Shown here one piece after another: positions 1 to 8,539 of a stretch of DNA of 38,859 nucleotides (the first letter of the stretch is position 1; the number at the start of each line of letters is the position of its first letter). Under the pieces are notes generated by a model. It saw nothing but the letters and a program-made list of their open reading frames with translations. It did not search any database and was not told the DNA's origin. The position numbers were made by a program, and so were the translations under genes. Location: positions 1 to 38,859 of the forward strand of contig CAKOHL010000001.1 of the NCBI GenBank assembly GCA_934085635.1. The letters are read 5' to 3'. The DNA is from an uncultured Bacilli bacterium. GTDB taxonomy: Bacteria; Bacillota_I; Bacilli_A; RF39; UBA660.

Positions 1-1361
1 GCACTTACTGTACCAGTTGAACCAGCTGTTAATGTAACAGTAAATCCATCTTTAAAATCTATAGTACAATAATCAGGTGCTTTTATGTTAGATAATTTAA
101 TACTAGATGTTTCATTATCCCACACAGCAGTTGTACCTTTATCACAAGTTATTGTATTTACTAAATTAGTTTTTAATAAATCTTCAAATTTATCACTAGT
201 TGCTTTACCATTAACTGTATAACCTATAATCGCTACATCAGTTTCTGGAGATAAGATATAAGGATCAGCTTCTGTTCCAGAATTAATAACGTGAGTTTTA
301 TTTTTTAAATATATTACAGCTCTTGCATTAGTACTAGCACTTACTGTTTCATTATATCCACTAGTAGTTACCTCTTTTAATCCTTCTTCAGAATTTACTA
401 TAAATGGCATTTTTCTATTTAAATAAGTATTTACCCCACCTATTTCATTAAATTCATAATCAGTTAATAAACCAATATTAGTAAAGTTAGTATTTGCTGT
501 ACAACTAGTAGAATAACAATTAAAGTAATTAGTTTCTTCAATATAAGCATCTATACCAGTTAAAGTATTATAAAATGTTGTTAAATCAGCGTTATAAGTA
601 CTAGCAGTAGTACTAATTAATGTTTCACTTATTAACTTAGTTACATAAGAACCATTTATATCATAAGAACCTACTATTCTCCATATATTTTTAGTTTTAT
701 CTTCATCTTCAGGAAATTGTACATAGTTTTTTAAATTACCACCACCATATAAACAATTAGTAGTATCACTAGTAGTACAACTAGTATCTCCTTCAACTAC
801 ATCAATTAATTTATTAGTTTTACTAAACGCAAGTTCTGTAAAAGGTCCAGTTACTGTTTTATATCCATCAGTTAAATTAATTTCAGCAATAGTTCTATAA
901 GTATATCCCCCAAATGCAGCAAAACTTACAGTAGCAGAACTAGAATTACCACTATTATCTATAACTATTCTAACTTTCTTAGAATAAGTATTTTCATCAT
1001 AACCTTTAATATCTCCACTAGCTTCCCAAGCAGTTCTATCTGTATATTGTACAGTAGCATTACTAGTAGTTTTATAACCCAAACTATACTTAGTATTTAT
1101 AGAATTTATACTTGTAATAGTTACTACATAATAACCGGTTTTACCACTAGGTATAGTTACACTATTATTATCAATAGTACTTCCAGTACTACCATCTTCT
1201 ACTATAGTTATTCCATAATTTAATTTAGAAATCAATAACTCTGTTGCTTTATAACTTCCATTATTTACTATAAATGTAGCATAAGAAAGCCCTAGTACTG
1301 AAGTAAATAAAACACACACAGCAATTAATAATCCCCTCTTAGTTCTAAGAAATTTGCGCAT
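1..1361 (-). CDS. Secreted Ser/Thr-rich surface protein, C-terminus cut by window edge
   Basis: An uninterrupted minus-strand frame runs from ATG at 1361 to the left edge (453 codons seen, no stop), so the gene is partial at its 3' end. The N-terminus (MRKFLRTKRGLLIAVCVLFT) is basic then hydrophobic, continuing to LGLSYATF, which fits a signal peptide cleaved near SYA. The rest is rich in Thr, Ser, Asn and Tyr, with beta-type low-complexity segments. Spaced Cys pairs (SCTTSDTTNC, NCYSTSC) could form disulfides outside the cell. An IWRIVGSYDINGSYVTKLIS segment near residue 235 and a VINSGTEADPYILSP segment near residue 380 resemble repeated modules that I recall from surface proteins of uncultured gut Firmicutes; I cannot name the family. 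No catalytic motif is visible. It lies past the terminator of the dtd operon and probably has its own promoter. Confidence 0.8.
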   Translation of the reverse strand, partial: MRKFLRTKRGLLIAVCVLFTSVLGLSYATFIVNNGSYKATELLISKLNYGITIVEDGSTGSTIDNNSVTIPSGKTGYYVVTITSINSINTKYSLGYKTTSNATVQYTDRTAWEASGDIKGYDENTYSKKVRIVIDNSGNSSSATVSFAAFGGYTYRTIAEINLTDGYKTVTGPFTELAFSKTNKLIDVVEGDTSCTTSDTTNCLYGGGNLKNYVQFPEDEDKTKNIWRIVGSYDINGSYVTKLISETLISTTASTYNADLTTFYNTLTGIDAYIEETNYFNCYSTSCTANTNFTNIGLLTDYEFNEIGGVNTYLNRKMPFIVNSEEGLKEVTTSGYNETVSASTNARAVIYLKNKTHVINSGTEADPYILSPETDVAIIGYTVNGKATSDKFEDLLKTNLVNTITCDKGTTAVWDNETSSIKLSNIKAPDYCTIDFKDGFTVTLTAGSTGTVS

Positions 1362-1451
1362 AATTTCCACATCCTTATTTTAATCCTATATTAATTTTAA
1401 TACAGGGCACCTTTAAAGTCAAGAAATGCTTACTTACTTTTTAATATTTTT

Positions 1452-1488
1452 ACACAAAAAATACTTTTGAAAGTTAAATCAAAAGTAT
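1452..1488 (-). terminator. Rho-independent terminator after dtd
   Basis: A perfect 10-bp inverted repeat (1461-1470 with 1479-1488, 8-nt loop) is followed on the minus strand by a run of six T. It sits 8 bp after the dtd stop and closes the comN-secDF-rel-dtd operon. Confidence 0.85.
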
Positions 1489-1495
1489 CTATTTA

Positions 1496-1942
1496 TTAAA
1501 ATAATTCATCTGAATCTAAAACTATTGTAACAGGCCCATCATTATATATTTCTACTTTCATATCAGTCCCAAATATACCTGTTTCAGTATGCACTATTTC
1601 ACTTAATTTTTTATTCATATATTCATATAAAACTTCAGCTTCACTAGGAGCCATTGCATTTATAAAAGAAGGTCTTCTTCCCTTTTTAGTATCAGCATAT
1701 AAAGTAAACTGGCTAATATTTAATATACTACCATTAGTATCAAGTAAACTTAAATTCATCTTCTCATTCTCATCTTCAAAAACTCTTAAATTTACTATCT
1801 TATCTATCATCTTATCTACTATAAGTTCATTATCTCCAGGCTTAAACCCACTAAGTAAAACAAACCCATTATCTATTTCGCCATTAACTTTACCATCAAT
1901 AGTAACTTTACTATATCTACTTCTTTGTAAGATTACTCTCAT
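1496..1942 (-). CDS. dtd: D-aminoacyl-tRNA deacylase
   Basis: This is a 148-residue protein, the usual length for DTD. The enzyme hydrolyses D-amino acids (and mischarged Gly) from tRNA and so keeps D-residues out of protein; it acts as a cytosolic homodimer. Both family motifs are present: SQFTLYAD at residues 77-84 (the SQxT motif) and NDGPVT at 134-139 (the Gly-cisPro motif that binds the D-aminoacyl moiety). The ATG at 1942 overlaps the rel stop by one base (TAATG), so the two genes are translationally coupled. The rel-dtd pairing is also found in Bacillus. It is the last gene of a minus-strand operon and is followed by a strong terminator. Confidence 0.96.
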   Translation of the reverse strand: MRVILQRSRYSKVTIDGKVNGEIDNGFVLLSGFKPGDNELIVDKMIDKIVNLRVFEDENEKMNLSLLDTNGSILNISQFTLYADTKKGRRPSFINAMAPSEAEVLYEYMNKKLSEIVHTETGIFGTDMKVEIYNDGPVTIVLDSDELF

Positions 1943-4086
1943 TATCTCTCCACCCTACTTATAAATTTCATATTGGATAAATCATTCATAAACTTATCTA
2001 AAAACTCTTTATTCTTTACTTTACATACAAGTTCATATATCTCTTCATTCTTACTTCTACCTTTATTATTAATAGATGAAACAATAACATCACTCTTAGT
2101 AGCTAAAGAAATTATATCTACTAAATTATCATTAGAAGAATCTATATACACTTTTATACTAACAGTATACCTTTCTACTCCCATATCATTCCAAGCAACA
2201 TCAATTATTCTTTCAGTATCATTTTCTATCTCTTTACAATCTTTTCTATGTACACTTATACCATTACCTTTAGTAATATATCCTACTATTTCATCTCCAT
2301 AAACTGGTTTACAACAATTAGCTAAATTAGTAAGAATATCATTATATCCCGCTATTAGAATATTACCACTATTATTATTAGTATGTACATTCTTATTTTC
2401 AAGAAGTTTTTCAATAGTATCATCTTTCTTAGGATAAACTATTTCAATAAGTTTATTTACTACAGCTTGAGGAGTATATTTTAAAGAAACTATACCTAAA
2501 CAAATATCATTCATATCATCTGCTTTCAACTCAGTACATAATTTCTCTATATTAGCATTAGTAAGTAATTCATTTACACTATACTTTCTCTTCTTAATCT
2601 CTTCTTTAATTATCTCATTACCAGTAAGTATACTCTTTTCTTTCTCTTTCTTATAGAAATAACTCTTAATTCTAGACTTAGCACTTTCAGTCTTTACAAA
2701 CTTAAGCCAAGTTTTAGAAGGACTCTTCCCAGCTTGTGTTCTAAGTTCAACTATATCTCCATCTTGAAGTAAATAATCTAAACTAACTTGTTTACCATTT
2801 ACTAAAGTACCTATTAAAGTATTACCAACCTCTGAATGTATCTTATAAGCAAAATCGACTGGAGTAGACTTATCAGGAAGTTCTATAATATCTCCTTTAG
2901 GAGTAAATATATATATAAATTCTTTACTAATATTATTTTGAAAATTCTTAAAGAAATCAGTATTTCCTTCTATATCATTTACTTCAATCAAAGTCCTAAA
3001 CTGAGCAAGTTTAGTTTCAAGTTCATTAGTTTTACTTCCATCAATATGTTCCTTATAAGACCAGTGAGAAGCAACCCCGTGCTCTGCTATTTCATTCATC
3101 TCATAAGTACGTATCTGTACTTCATATACTTTACCATCAACTCCAAATACTGTAGTATGTAAACTTTGATACATATTATTTTTAGGATTAGCTATAAAAT
3201 CTTTAAATCTCTTTGGTATAGGTCTAAACTTAGAATGAATAAGTCCAACTACCAAATAACACTCTTCAGTTTTTTCAAGAAGTACTCTAAGTCCAAGTAA
3301 ATCATATATTTGATCCCACTTTCTACCAGAAGCAAGTTTATTATAAATACCCCTAACAGACTTAACTCTATAAGTAAGTTCATACTTAATCTCGTGTTCA
3401 TTAAGTATTTCCATTATTTCATCTCTCATCTTATATAAAGAATTCTCAAGTTCCTCTTTACTAGCATTAATCTTCTCTAATATTTCTTTATACTCTACTG
3501 GATGAGTAAGTCTTAAACAAATATCCTCAAGTTCACTCTTCATACTTTTAATACCAAGCCTATGCGCTATAGGTATAAAAATATTTTCTGTCTCAGAAAC
3601 AACCTCTTTAATATGTTCTTCATCTAAAGGATCTATAGTTCTTAAATTATCAAGTCTATCAGCAAGTTTAATAAATAATGTTATAGGATTCTCAGAAAGA
3701 CCTACTACTATTCTTCTATACTTATCTTTATCATTATCTTTATTAAAAGTCCTCTTAAGTCTACTTATTTTAGTAATAGAAGAAAGAATACTAAACACTT
3801 CTTCTCCAAACTCTTTTTTAACTTCTTCCTCAGTCATCTTTTCTAAGGTAAGCGCTTCGTGAATTAAACCGCACCCAATTGTAAGAGCATCCATCTTAAG
3901 TTCAGCAAGAATTATACTAACTCTCAAAGGATGACAAATATACTCTTCCCCTGATAATCTATTCATTCCATCATATATAATAATAGCTTTCTCATAATAT
4001 TTATTTACTATATTTATTCTATCTTCATCCATATATGACTTCAAAATAGTAATTAATTTTTCATAATCTTTTTCCTTAGTTTCCAT
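1942..4086 (-). CDS. rel: (p)ppGpp synthetase of the long RelA/SpoT type; hydrolase site degenerate
   Basis: A 714-residue long RSH protein that makes the alarmone (p)ppGpp in response to ribosome stalling. Order of parts: HD hydrolase domain (about 40-190), synthetase domain (about 230-350, with RVKSVRGIYNKL, YDLLGLRV and EVQIRTYEMNEIAEHG), TGS domain (about 390-450, FIYIFTPKGDIIELP), a zinc-finger/helical region with CCKPVYGDEIVGY, and a C-terminal ACT domain. The synthetase catalytic residues look intact. In the HD domain H52, H76, D143 and N147 are kept, but the HDxxED motif reads HEALTL at 76-81: the first Asp is Glu, and the catalytic Glu-Asp pair is replaced by Thr-Leu. Hydrolysis is therefore probably lost. 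It overlaps secDF upstream and dtd downstream by one base each. Confidence 0.95.
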   Translation of the reverse strand: METKEKDYEKLITILKSYMDEDRINIVNKYYEKAIIIYDGMNRLSGEEYICHPLRVSIILAELKMDALTIGCGLIHEALTLEKMTEEEVKKEFGEEVFSILSSITKISRLKRTFNKDNDKDKYRRIVVGLSENPITLFIKLADRLDNLRTIDPLDEEHIKEVVSETENIFIPIAHRLGIKSMKSELEDICLRLTHPVEYKEILEKINASKEELENSLYKMRDEIMEILNEHEIKYELTYRVKSVRGIYNKLASGRKWDQIYDLLGLRVLLEKTEECYLVVGLIHSKFRPIPKRFKDFIANPKNNMYQSLHTTVFGVDGKVYEVQIRTYEMNEIAEHGVASHWSYKEHIDGSKTNELETKLAQFRTLIEVNDIEGNTDFFKNFQNNISKEFIYIFTPKGDIIELPDKSTPVDFAYKIHSEVGNTLIGTLVNGKQVSLDYLLQDGDIVELRTQAGKSPSKTWLKFVKTESAKSRIKSYFYKKEKEKSILTGNEIIKEEIKKRKYSVNELLTNANIEKLCTELKADDMNDICLGIVSLKYTPQAVVNKLIEIVYPKKDDTIEKLLENKNVHTNNNSGNILIAGYNDILTNLANCCKPVYGDEIVGYITKGNGISVHRKDCKEIENDTERIIDVAWNDMGVERYTVSIKVYIDSSNDNLVDIISLATKSDVIVSSINNKGRSKNEEIYELVCKVKNKEFLDKFMNDLSNMKFISRVER

Positions 4087-6284
4087 TATGCATTTATTCC
4101 TTTTATTAACCTTTCTTGTGGCTCATCATCTAAAACATCTTTCTTAATTTTAGGATGCTTAAACTTATGTACTTCAAGTCTATATAAAATATAAGGTGCT
4201 ATATATAAACTACTAAATGTACCAAAAGTAAGTCCAAATAATATTGTTAAATTAAATTCTCTAACTCCATTAGTATTCATAAGAAGTAAAACTATAACTG
4301 CTATTAAAGTTGTTAAACTAGCAAGTAAATTTCTCTTTAAAGTTAAACTAGTACTAGTATTAATAACATCTCTAATCTTATCTTCATTAATATTTTTAAT
4401 ACTCTTCATCTTATCTCTTATCATATCAAACACTATTATAGTATTATTTATTGAATAACCAATTATAGTAAGAATACCTGCTATAAATATAAAGTTAATC
4501 TCTATCTTAAATATTGCAAACAATGATATAGTTACTAAAACATCACTAAGAATCGCGCAAATACCACTAATACTATAATTACCAGCAAACCTAAATGCTA
4601 TATAAATAAGAATTGCAAGTCCAGCAAATAATAGTGACTTAATTGCATTAACAGTTAAATCTCTTTTAACTAAATTACTTATACTTGATATATCAGCATC
4701 TAACTTTAATTCTTCAAAATTCTTCTTAACTATTTTAATTTCATCACTACCTAGTGATTCACTTATTTTAATATAATACTCTTTATCAGATACCTTAGAT
4801 TCTTCTGTAATAGTATATTTATCTAATTTCTCATAAATCTTATCTTTATCTATAGTCTCACCACTTTTAACAGTAATTGCACTTCCTCCTTTAAAGTCTA
4901 CTCCAAAATTAAGCCCAGAAGTAAATGTTACTATAATTCCGACTATTATTATAATAGATACAATAGCTATATTATATTTAGAATATTTTAAATTATCTCT
5001 AACCTTAGCCTTCTTACATTTACCTAAAAGTATCTTTTCATTATTATCAAACTTATCTGTACTTATAAAATTAGAAAGTAAAAATCTATTAATTAATACC
5101 ATACTAATGCCAGTAACTATAATAGTTAAAATAAGCATAGTAGCAAAACCTTTAACACTAGATTCTCCAAGTATAAATAATACTAAAGCAGCTATAAAAG
5201 TAGTCAAATTGGCATCAATTAAGGACACTAAACTACGTTTATTACCATCTAAATAAGCATTCTTTAAGCTCTTACCATTACTTACTTCTTCTTTAATTTT
5301 CTCAATTGTAATAATACTTGAGTCAACAGCCATACCAATACCTAAGATAAGGGCTGCAATACCAGTTAATGTAAGTACTCCATCTATCAAAGTATAAAAC
5401 ATAAATACAAGTCCAACATATAAAACTAAACTTACAAAGCTTACTACTCCTGATAATCTATAATTAACAATCATAATAACAGAAATAATAAGTAAAGTAA
5501 TAAGTCCAGCTTTAGCTATTAAATTTAGAGTATTACTTCCATATGAAGCATCAACGCTTTTAGTACTTATCTCAGTTAACTTAGCTCTTAAACTACCAGA
5601 ATTAATTAAATCAACCAAAGTATTTGCTTCTTCTTCAGTAAAATTACCTTGAATAACTACATTACTTGAAAACCCTTCTTTAACAGTAGCAGCACTTATA
5701 CATTTAGTACTACTTTCCCCACATTTAGCTGTTTTATAAGAGTCTCCCTCTTCAAAATCAAGCCATATTGTAATAAGTTTATCATCACTTTCACTTATAC
5801 TTTTAGTAACTCTATAAAAAGTATCTTTATCTTTAATAGAAAGAGCAACAACTGGTTTACCAGTTTGCCTATCATAATCCAAACTAGCCCCAGGAGATGC
5901 AAGTACACTTGATGACATAACTTCCTCATCAGAAGTATTTCTAAAAGTTAAAACTGCTGGAGTAGTAAGTCTTTCTCTAGCTTCATCTTCATTTTGTACA
6001 CCAGGAAGTTTAACCCTAATTTTGTCTCCCTCAATAATAATTTCAGGTTCACTTACACCAAGTGTATCTATCCTATTTCTTATAGATTTATAAGTAGCTT
6101 TAATATCCGAATCCTTAAGTTCACTTCCATCTAAACTCTCAACTAAATAAAGAACTTCAAATCCACCCTTTAAATCTAATCCATAATTAATTTTCTTAAC
6201 AAATGTAAGTATCAAAAGTACTCCAATAATAAAAGCACTCAAAAGATACAAAATACTCTTAGTCAATGTTGTCTTTTTTTTCAT
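4086..6284 (-). CDS. secDF: Fused SecD-SecF protein translocase subunit
   Basis: A single 732-residue chain carries SecD (about 1-410) and SecF (about 430-732), as in Bacillus. It works with SecYEG and uses the proton gradient to help complete export of preproteins. An N-terminal membrane helix is followed by LDLKGGFEVLYLVE, the start of the SecD periplasmic-type domain. The SecD membrane block contains the conserved segment GIAALILGIGMAVDSSIITI. The SecF half begins at LNFGVDFKGGSAITVK and has the block ending FDMIRDKMKS. Twelve membrane helices are expected in total. The start overlaps the comN stop by 4 bp and the stop overlaps the rel start by 1 bp. The fused form is typical of many Firmicutes. 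Confidence 0.96.
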   Translation of the reverse strand: MKKKTTLTKSILYLLSAFIIGVLLILTFVKKINYGLDLKGGFEVLYLVESLDGSELKDSDIKATYKSIRNRIDTLGVSEPEIIIEGDKIRVKLPGVQNEDEARERLTTPAVLTFRNTSDEEVMSSSVLASPGASLDYDRQTGKPVVALSIKDKDTFYRVTKSISESDDKLITIWLDFEEGDSYKTAKCGESSTKCISAATVKEGFSSNVVIQGNFTEEEANTLVDLINSGSLRAKLTEISTKSVDASYGSNTLNLIAKAGLITLLIISVIMIVNYRLSGVVSFVSLVLYVGLVFMFYTLIDGVLTLTGIAALILGIGMAVDSSIITIEKIKEEVSNGKSLKNAYLDGNKRSLVSLIDANLTTFIAALVLFILGESSVKGFATMLILTIIVTGISMVLINRFLLSNFISTDKFDNNEKILLGKCKKAKVRDNLKYSKYNIAIVSIIIIVGIIVTFTSGLNFGVDFKGGSAITVKSGETIDKDKIYEKLDKYTITEESKVSDKEYYIKISESLGSDEIKIVKKNFEELKLDADISSISNLVKRDLTVNAIKSLLFAGLAILIYIAFRFAGNYSISGICAILSDVLVTISLFAIFKIEINFIFIAGILTIIGYSINNTIIVFDMIRDKMKSIKNINEDKIRDVINTSTSLTLKRNLLASLTTLIAVIVLLLMNTNGVREFNLTILFGLTFGTFSSLYIAPYILYRLEVHKFKHPKIKKDVLDDEPQERLIKGINA

Positions 6285-6571
6285 AATAATGTTCCTTCCT
6301 CTTTAATTATCTCAATATCTCTCTTCTTAAGAATATCAAAAACATAACCCTTTATATCATTCTCTTTTAAATCCATAATATCTGTAACCATTTCAGACAA
6401 AGTCAAATCTTCTTTCTTAAGCCAAACATTCTCACTCAAATAATTCCAAATATCTTCTTCTTTAATATAAGAAACGTGATTCCTTTTAAGCTCCATTCTC
6501 TTAGAATAAAGAGCAGGTTTAATTCTATTATATAATTCCTCTAAATTTCTAAATTCTGAACTACCATTCAT
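6281..6571 (-). CDS. comN: ComN-like post-transcriptional regulator
   Basis: A small acidic/basic helical protein (96 residues from ATG 6571) of the ComN/YrzD family, which in B. subtilis controls comE operon mRNA after transcription. The recognisable part is LEELYNRIKPALYSKRMELK, followed by a helical C-terminal half. It lies directly upstream of secDF, as in B. subtilis, which supports the call more than the sequence alone. The frame is open to a TTG at 6583, but ATG 6571 has a GGTGG Shine-Dalgarno five bases upstream and is the better start. The genes this family regulates in Bacillus (comEA, comEC) are also in this window, about 4 kb upstream on the same strand. Confidence 0.75.
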   Translation of the reverse strand: MNGSSEFRNLEELYNRIKPALYSKRMELKRNHVSYIKEEDIWNYLSENVWLKKEDLTLSEMVTDIMDLKENDIKGYVFDILKKRDIEIIKEEGTLL

Positions 6572-6591
6572 TTTAACCACCAACCAAATTA

Positions 6592-6597
6592 AGTATA
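6592..6597 (-). promoter_or_regulatory. Probable -10 element of the comN-secDF-rel-dtd operon
   Basis: TATACT lies 21 bp before the comN ATG. The matching -35 region (TTTTCA, about 17-18 bp upstream) is weak and overlaps the tail of the hairpin at 6619-6645. The site is plausible but not strong. Confidence 0.4.
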
Positions 6598-6616
6598 CTA
6601 CATTTTACACAATTTG

Positions 6617-6645
6617 AAAAGAAGACTTTTTCCTAAAGTCCTCTT
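6617..6645 (-). terminator. Hairpin separating the accessory block from comN
   Basis: Arms 6619-6629 and 6635-6645 form an 11-bp stem with one G-U pair on the minus strand, followed by TTTTC. The short T-run makes it a modest terminator. It would stop transcripts coming from the yhcG region before comN. Confidence 0.55.
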
Positions 6646-6666
6646 TAATCTATGTAAACGCCCTAA

Positions 6667-6843
6667 CTAGACGTATACCTTATTATATGTAAAGTATGAA
6701 TATATATGACTTTTATTATCTCCATTTATATTTAATGTATTTTTTAAATTAATTATTAATATTTTAATTGTATCACTAATGCTTATACTTACTCTTTTAC
6801 CATCGTAATTCTGATGGTGTAATTTTTCTTTTTTTCCAAGCAC
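6667..6843 (-). other. Gene-free stretch with an orphan open tail
   Basis: The 6585-7002 interval has no intact gene. Beyond the YhcG fragment (6844-6978), the same frame continues after one TAG for about 58 codons (around VLGKKEKLHHQNYDGKRVS) to a TAG at 6667. It has no convincing start or ribosome binding site and I recognise nothing in it. It is most likely the decayed remainder of an accessory gene. Confidence 0.4.
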
Positions 6844-6978
6844 CTATATATTGCCATATTTTCCTCCAGCTTCAGTCAATAATCTACCTATTTCAAAATA
6901 TGTAATACCCTTATACCTTTCCTTTGAATAATCTTTTACTTTTGTATATGTTTCATTATCTATTAATTTATTCTTTTG
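6844..6978 (-). pseudogene. Fragment of a second DUF1016/YhcG gene (N-terminal part only)
   Basis: The minus strand encodes NKLIDNETYTKVKDYSKERY and then KGITYFEIGRLLTEAGGKYGNI before a TAG. This matches residues 9-50 of the intact YhcG gene at 7003-7896 with about six substitutions. The frame has a TGA just upstream, so it has no start; the ATG at 6982 is out of frame and meets a stop after four codons. It is a remnant of a tandem second copy, either a duplicate or the residue of a replaced gene. A leader-like stretch at 6986-7017 just upstream resembles the leader of the 571-aa gene. Confidence 0.8.
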
Positions 6979-7002
6979 TCATATAATCACATCCTATAGA
7001 TA

Positions 7003-7896
7003 CTATATCACAATAACATATTCTCTTATAGCAATTCTTTCATCTGAACAATATTCTATAACAAATTTATTTTCCCGTTTACAAATTAATATTCCCATTG
7101 TATTATTATTAAATTGTTCTTTTACATTCTTGTCTATATAATTCATATATTTTTGAACTTGTGATATGTATTCTACTTTAAACACAGTTACCTTTAATTC
7201 AACAACTACATAACAGTTATATTTTATATTAAATAACAACAAATCAACATAATGATTTCTATCACCTATCTTAAGCTTGTATTCATTACCTATAAAACTA
7301 AATGAATTACCAAGTTCTTTCATAAATGATTCAATATCTTCTAAAATTAAATTATGTAATGCTTTTTCAGTGGCTATTTCTATATTGTTCTTATTCCTAA
7401 TTAATATAGGATTAGGTACTAAATCTTTTATTTCAATCTCATTATTAAGTATTAGCTGATTTCTAGTTTCACTTGGTAATCTTTCATATTCTTTATTTTT
7501 AATTTTTTCTCTTAATTCTCTTTTTGATAAATTCCTTTTAAAAGCAATGTTTACATAATATAACAATTCATTTTCATCTTTAATAGATAATAATTCAGAA
7601 TAATGACTCCAAGATAATTTGGTCGCCAGTGGCGACCATTTTTCATCTTTGAACATTCTATAATATTGTCTAATACGTCTTAATGTTCTTTCATTATATT
7701 TTTTTCCAAACTCAACAACCAATCTATTTGAATAATTTTTTAAGATATTATCTCCATATTTACTACCTGCTTCATCTAATAGTTTTCCAATTTCAAAATA
7801 TGTAATAACTTTGTATCTTTCCTTTGAATAATCTTTTACTTTTGTATATATTTCATTATCAATCAATTTGTTTTTTATCTCGCTATAATAATTCAT
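7003..7896 (-). CDS. DUF1016/YhcG-family PD-(D/E)XK nuclease, slightly short
   Basis: A 297-residue protein with the two-part DUF1016 layout: an N-terminal helical DNA-binding-like region (about 10-140, with RTLRRIRQYYRMF and LSWSHYSELL) and a C-terminal PD-(D/E)XK nuclease fold (about 170-290). The predicted catalytic residues are D218 (HYVDLLLF) and E233-x-K235 (VVVELKV), with Q246 and Y250 in the following helix. Members are common in restriction and defence islands and on mobile DNA; their exact function is poorly known. The family often continues past the REY strand with a Pro-containing tail, but here the chain stops at REYVIVI, so the tail may be lost. The start ATG 7896 has a strong AGGAAGGAAG site. 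It follows the broken comEC copy by 13 bp. Confidence 0.85.
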   Translation of the reverse strand: MNYYSEIKNKLIDNEIYTKVKDYSKERYKVITYFEIGKLLDEAGSKYGDNILKNYSNRLVVEFGKKYNERTLRRIRQYYRMFKDEKWSPLATKLSWSHYSELLSIKDENELLYYVNIAFKRNLSKRELREKIKNKEYERLPSETRNQLILNNEIEIKDLVPNPILIRNKNNIEIATEKALHNLILEDIESFMKELGNSFSFIGNEYKLKIGDRNHYVDLLLFNIKYNCYVVVELKVTVFKVEYISQVQKYMNYIDKNVKEQFNNNTMGILICKRENKFVIEYCSDERIAIREYVIVI

Positions 7897-7909
7897 ATCT
7901 TCTTCCTTC

Positions 7910-8479
7910 CTACGGACTGCAAGTTACTTTTTTTAACTTATTATTTTTAATCTTAAACATAACACTCCCATCTTCATCTGTTCTATATATTTTTGTGTTT
8001 ACTAAATTATTTAATACTGACTCTTTAGGATGACCATATCTGTTATTCTTACCAACACTAATAATCGCGTATTTAGGCTCTGTTTTATTTATAAAATATT
8101 TACTACTACTTGTTTTAGATCCATGATGTCCAACTTTTAATACATCAATATCTGATAGATTATACTTTTCTAAAATATCTTTTTCTTTATCTACCCCAGC
8201 GTCTCCCATAAACATAAATTTATATCCATTAAGTTCAGTATAAATAACATTACTATTATCGTTTTCGTTATCATATTCTTTTGTTTGTAAAAAATATAAT
8301 TTGTTATCATCTATATTTAACTCTTTAATACATGAATAATATTTTGTATTATTTTTATCTAATACCTTAATTAATTCCTTTTCTAAATCATTGAACTCGC
8401 CACAATTAAAAATAACTTTTTCTACTTTAAAGTTATTAACCAAATTTATTGCTTCGCCCATATGATCATAATCCCCGTG
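7910..8479 (-). pseudogene. Duplicate 3' fragment of comEC (end of its metallo-beta-lactamase domain)
   Basis: This 570-bp stretch encodes HGDYDHMGEAINLVNNF and ends in KNNKLKKVTCSP. It matches the last ~190 codons of the intact comEC at 10281-10865. Similarity begins abruptly at the metal-binding motif HGDYDH, with a TGA four codons upstream, and includes none of the membrane domain. An ATG at 8461 would give a 183-aa product, but it lacks a good ribosome binding site and drops the first half of the metal site. Similarity is uneven: both ends are nearly identical, for example SVGKNNRYGHPKESVLNNLV, while the middle is much more diverged. It is therefore a broken copy from a recombination event, not a working enzyme. 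Confidence 0.85.
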
Positions 8480-8513
8480 TGGTGATTTTCAATTAGTAAG
8501 TCGAATTTAAGTA

Positions 8514-8539
8514 AAGAAAAAAGATTACATAATGTAACC
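8514..8539 (-). terminator. Terminator of the 571-aa gene
   Basis: A 7-bp stem (8523-8529 with 8533-8539, 3-nt loop, one G-U pair) is followed by TTTTTTC on the minus strand. It directly adjoins the stop codon at 8540-8542. Confidence 0.75.

Noticed and set aside
1973..3162. Plus-strand open frames inside rel
   Set aside because: They have no ribosome binding sites, low-complexity Ser/Ile/Leu content, and lie opposite a well-conserved gene.
7910..8461. A stand-alone 183-aa metallo-beta-lactamase-like protein from ATG 8461
   Set aside because: It has no good ribosome binding site, lacks the first part of the metal site, and matches the tail of the adjacent comEC; a broken duplicate is simpler.
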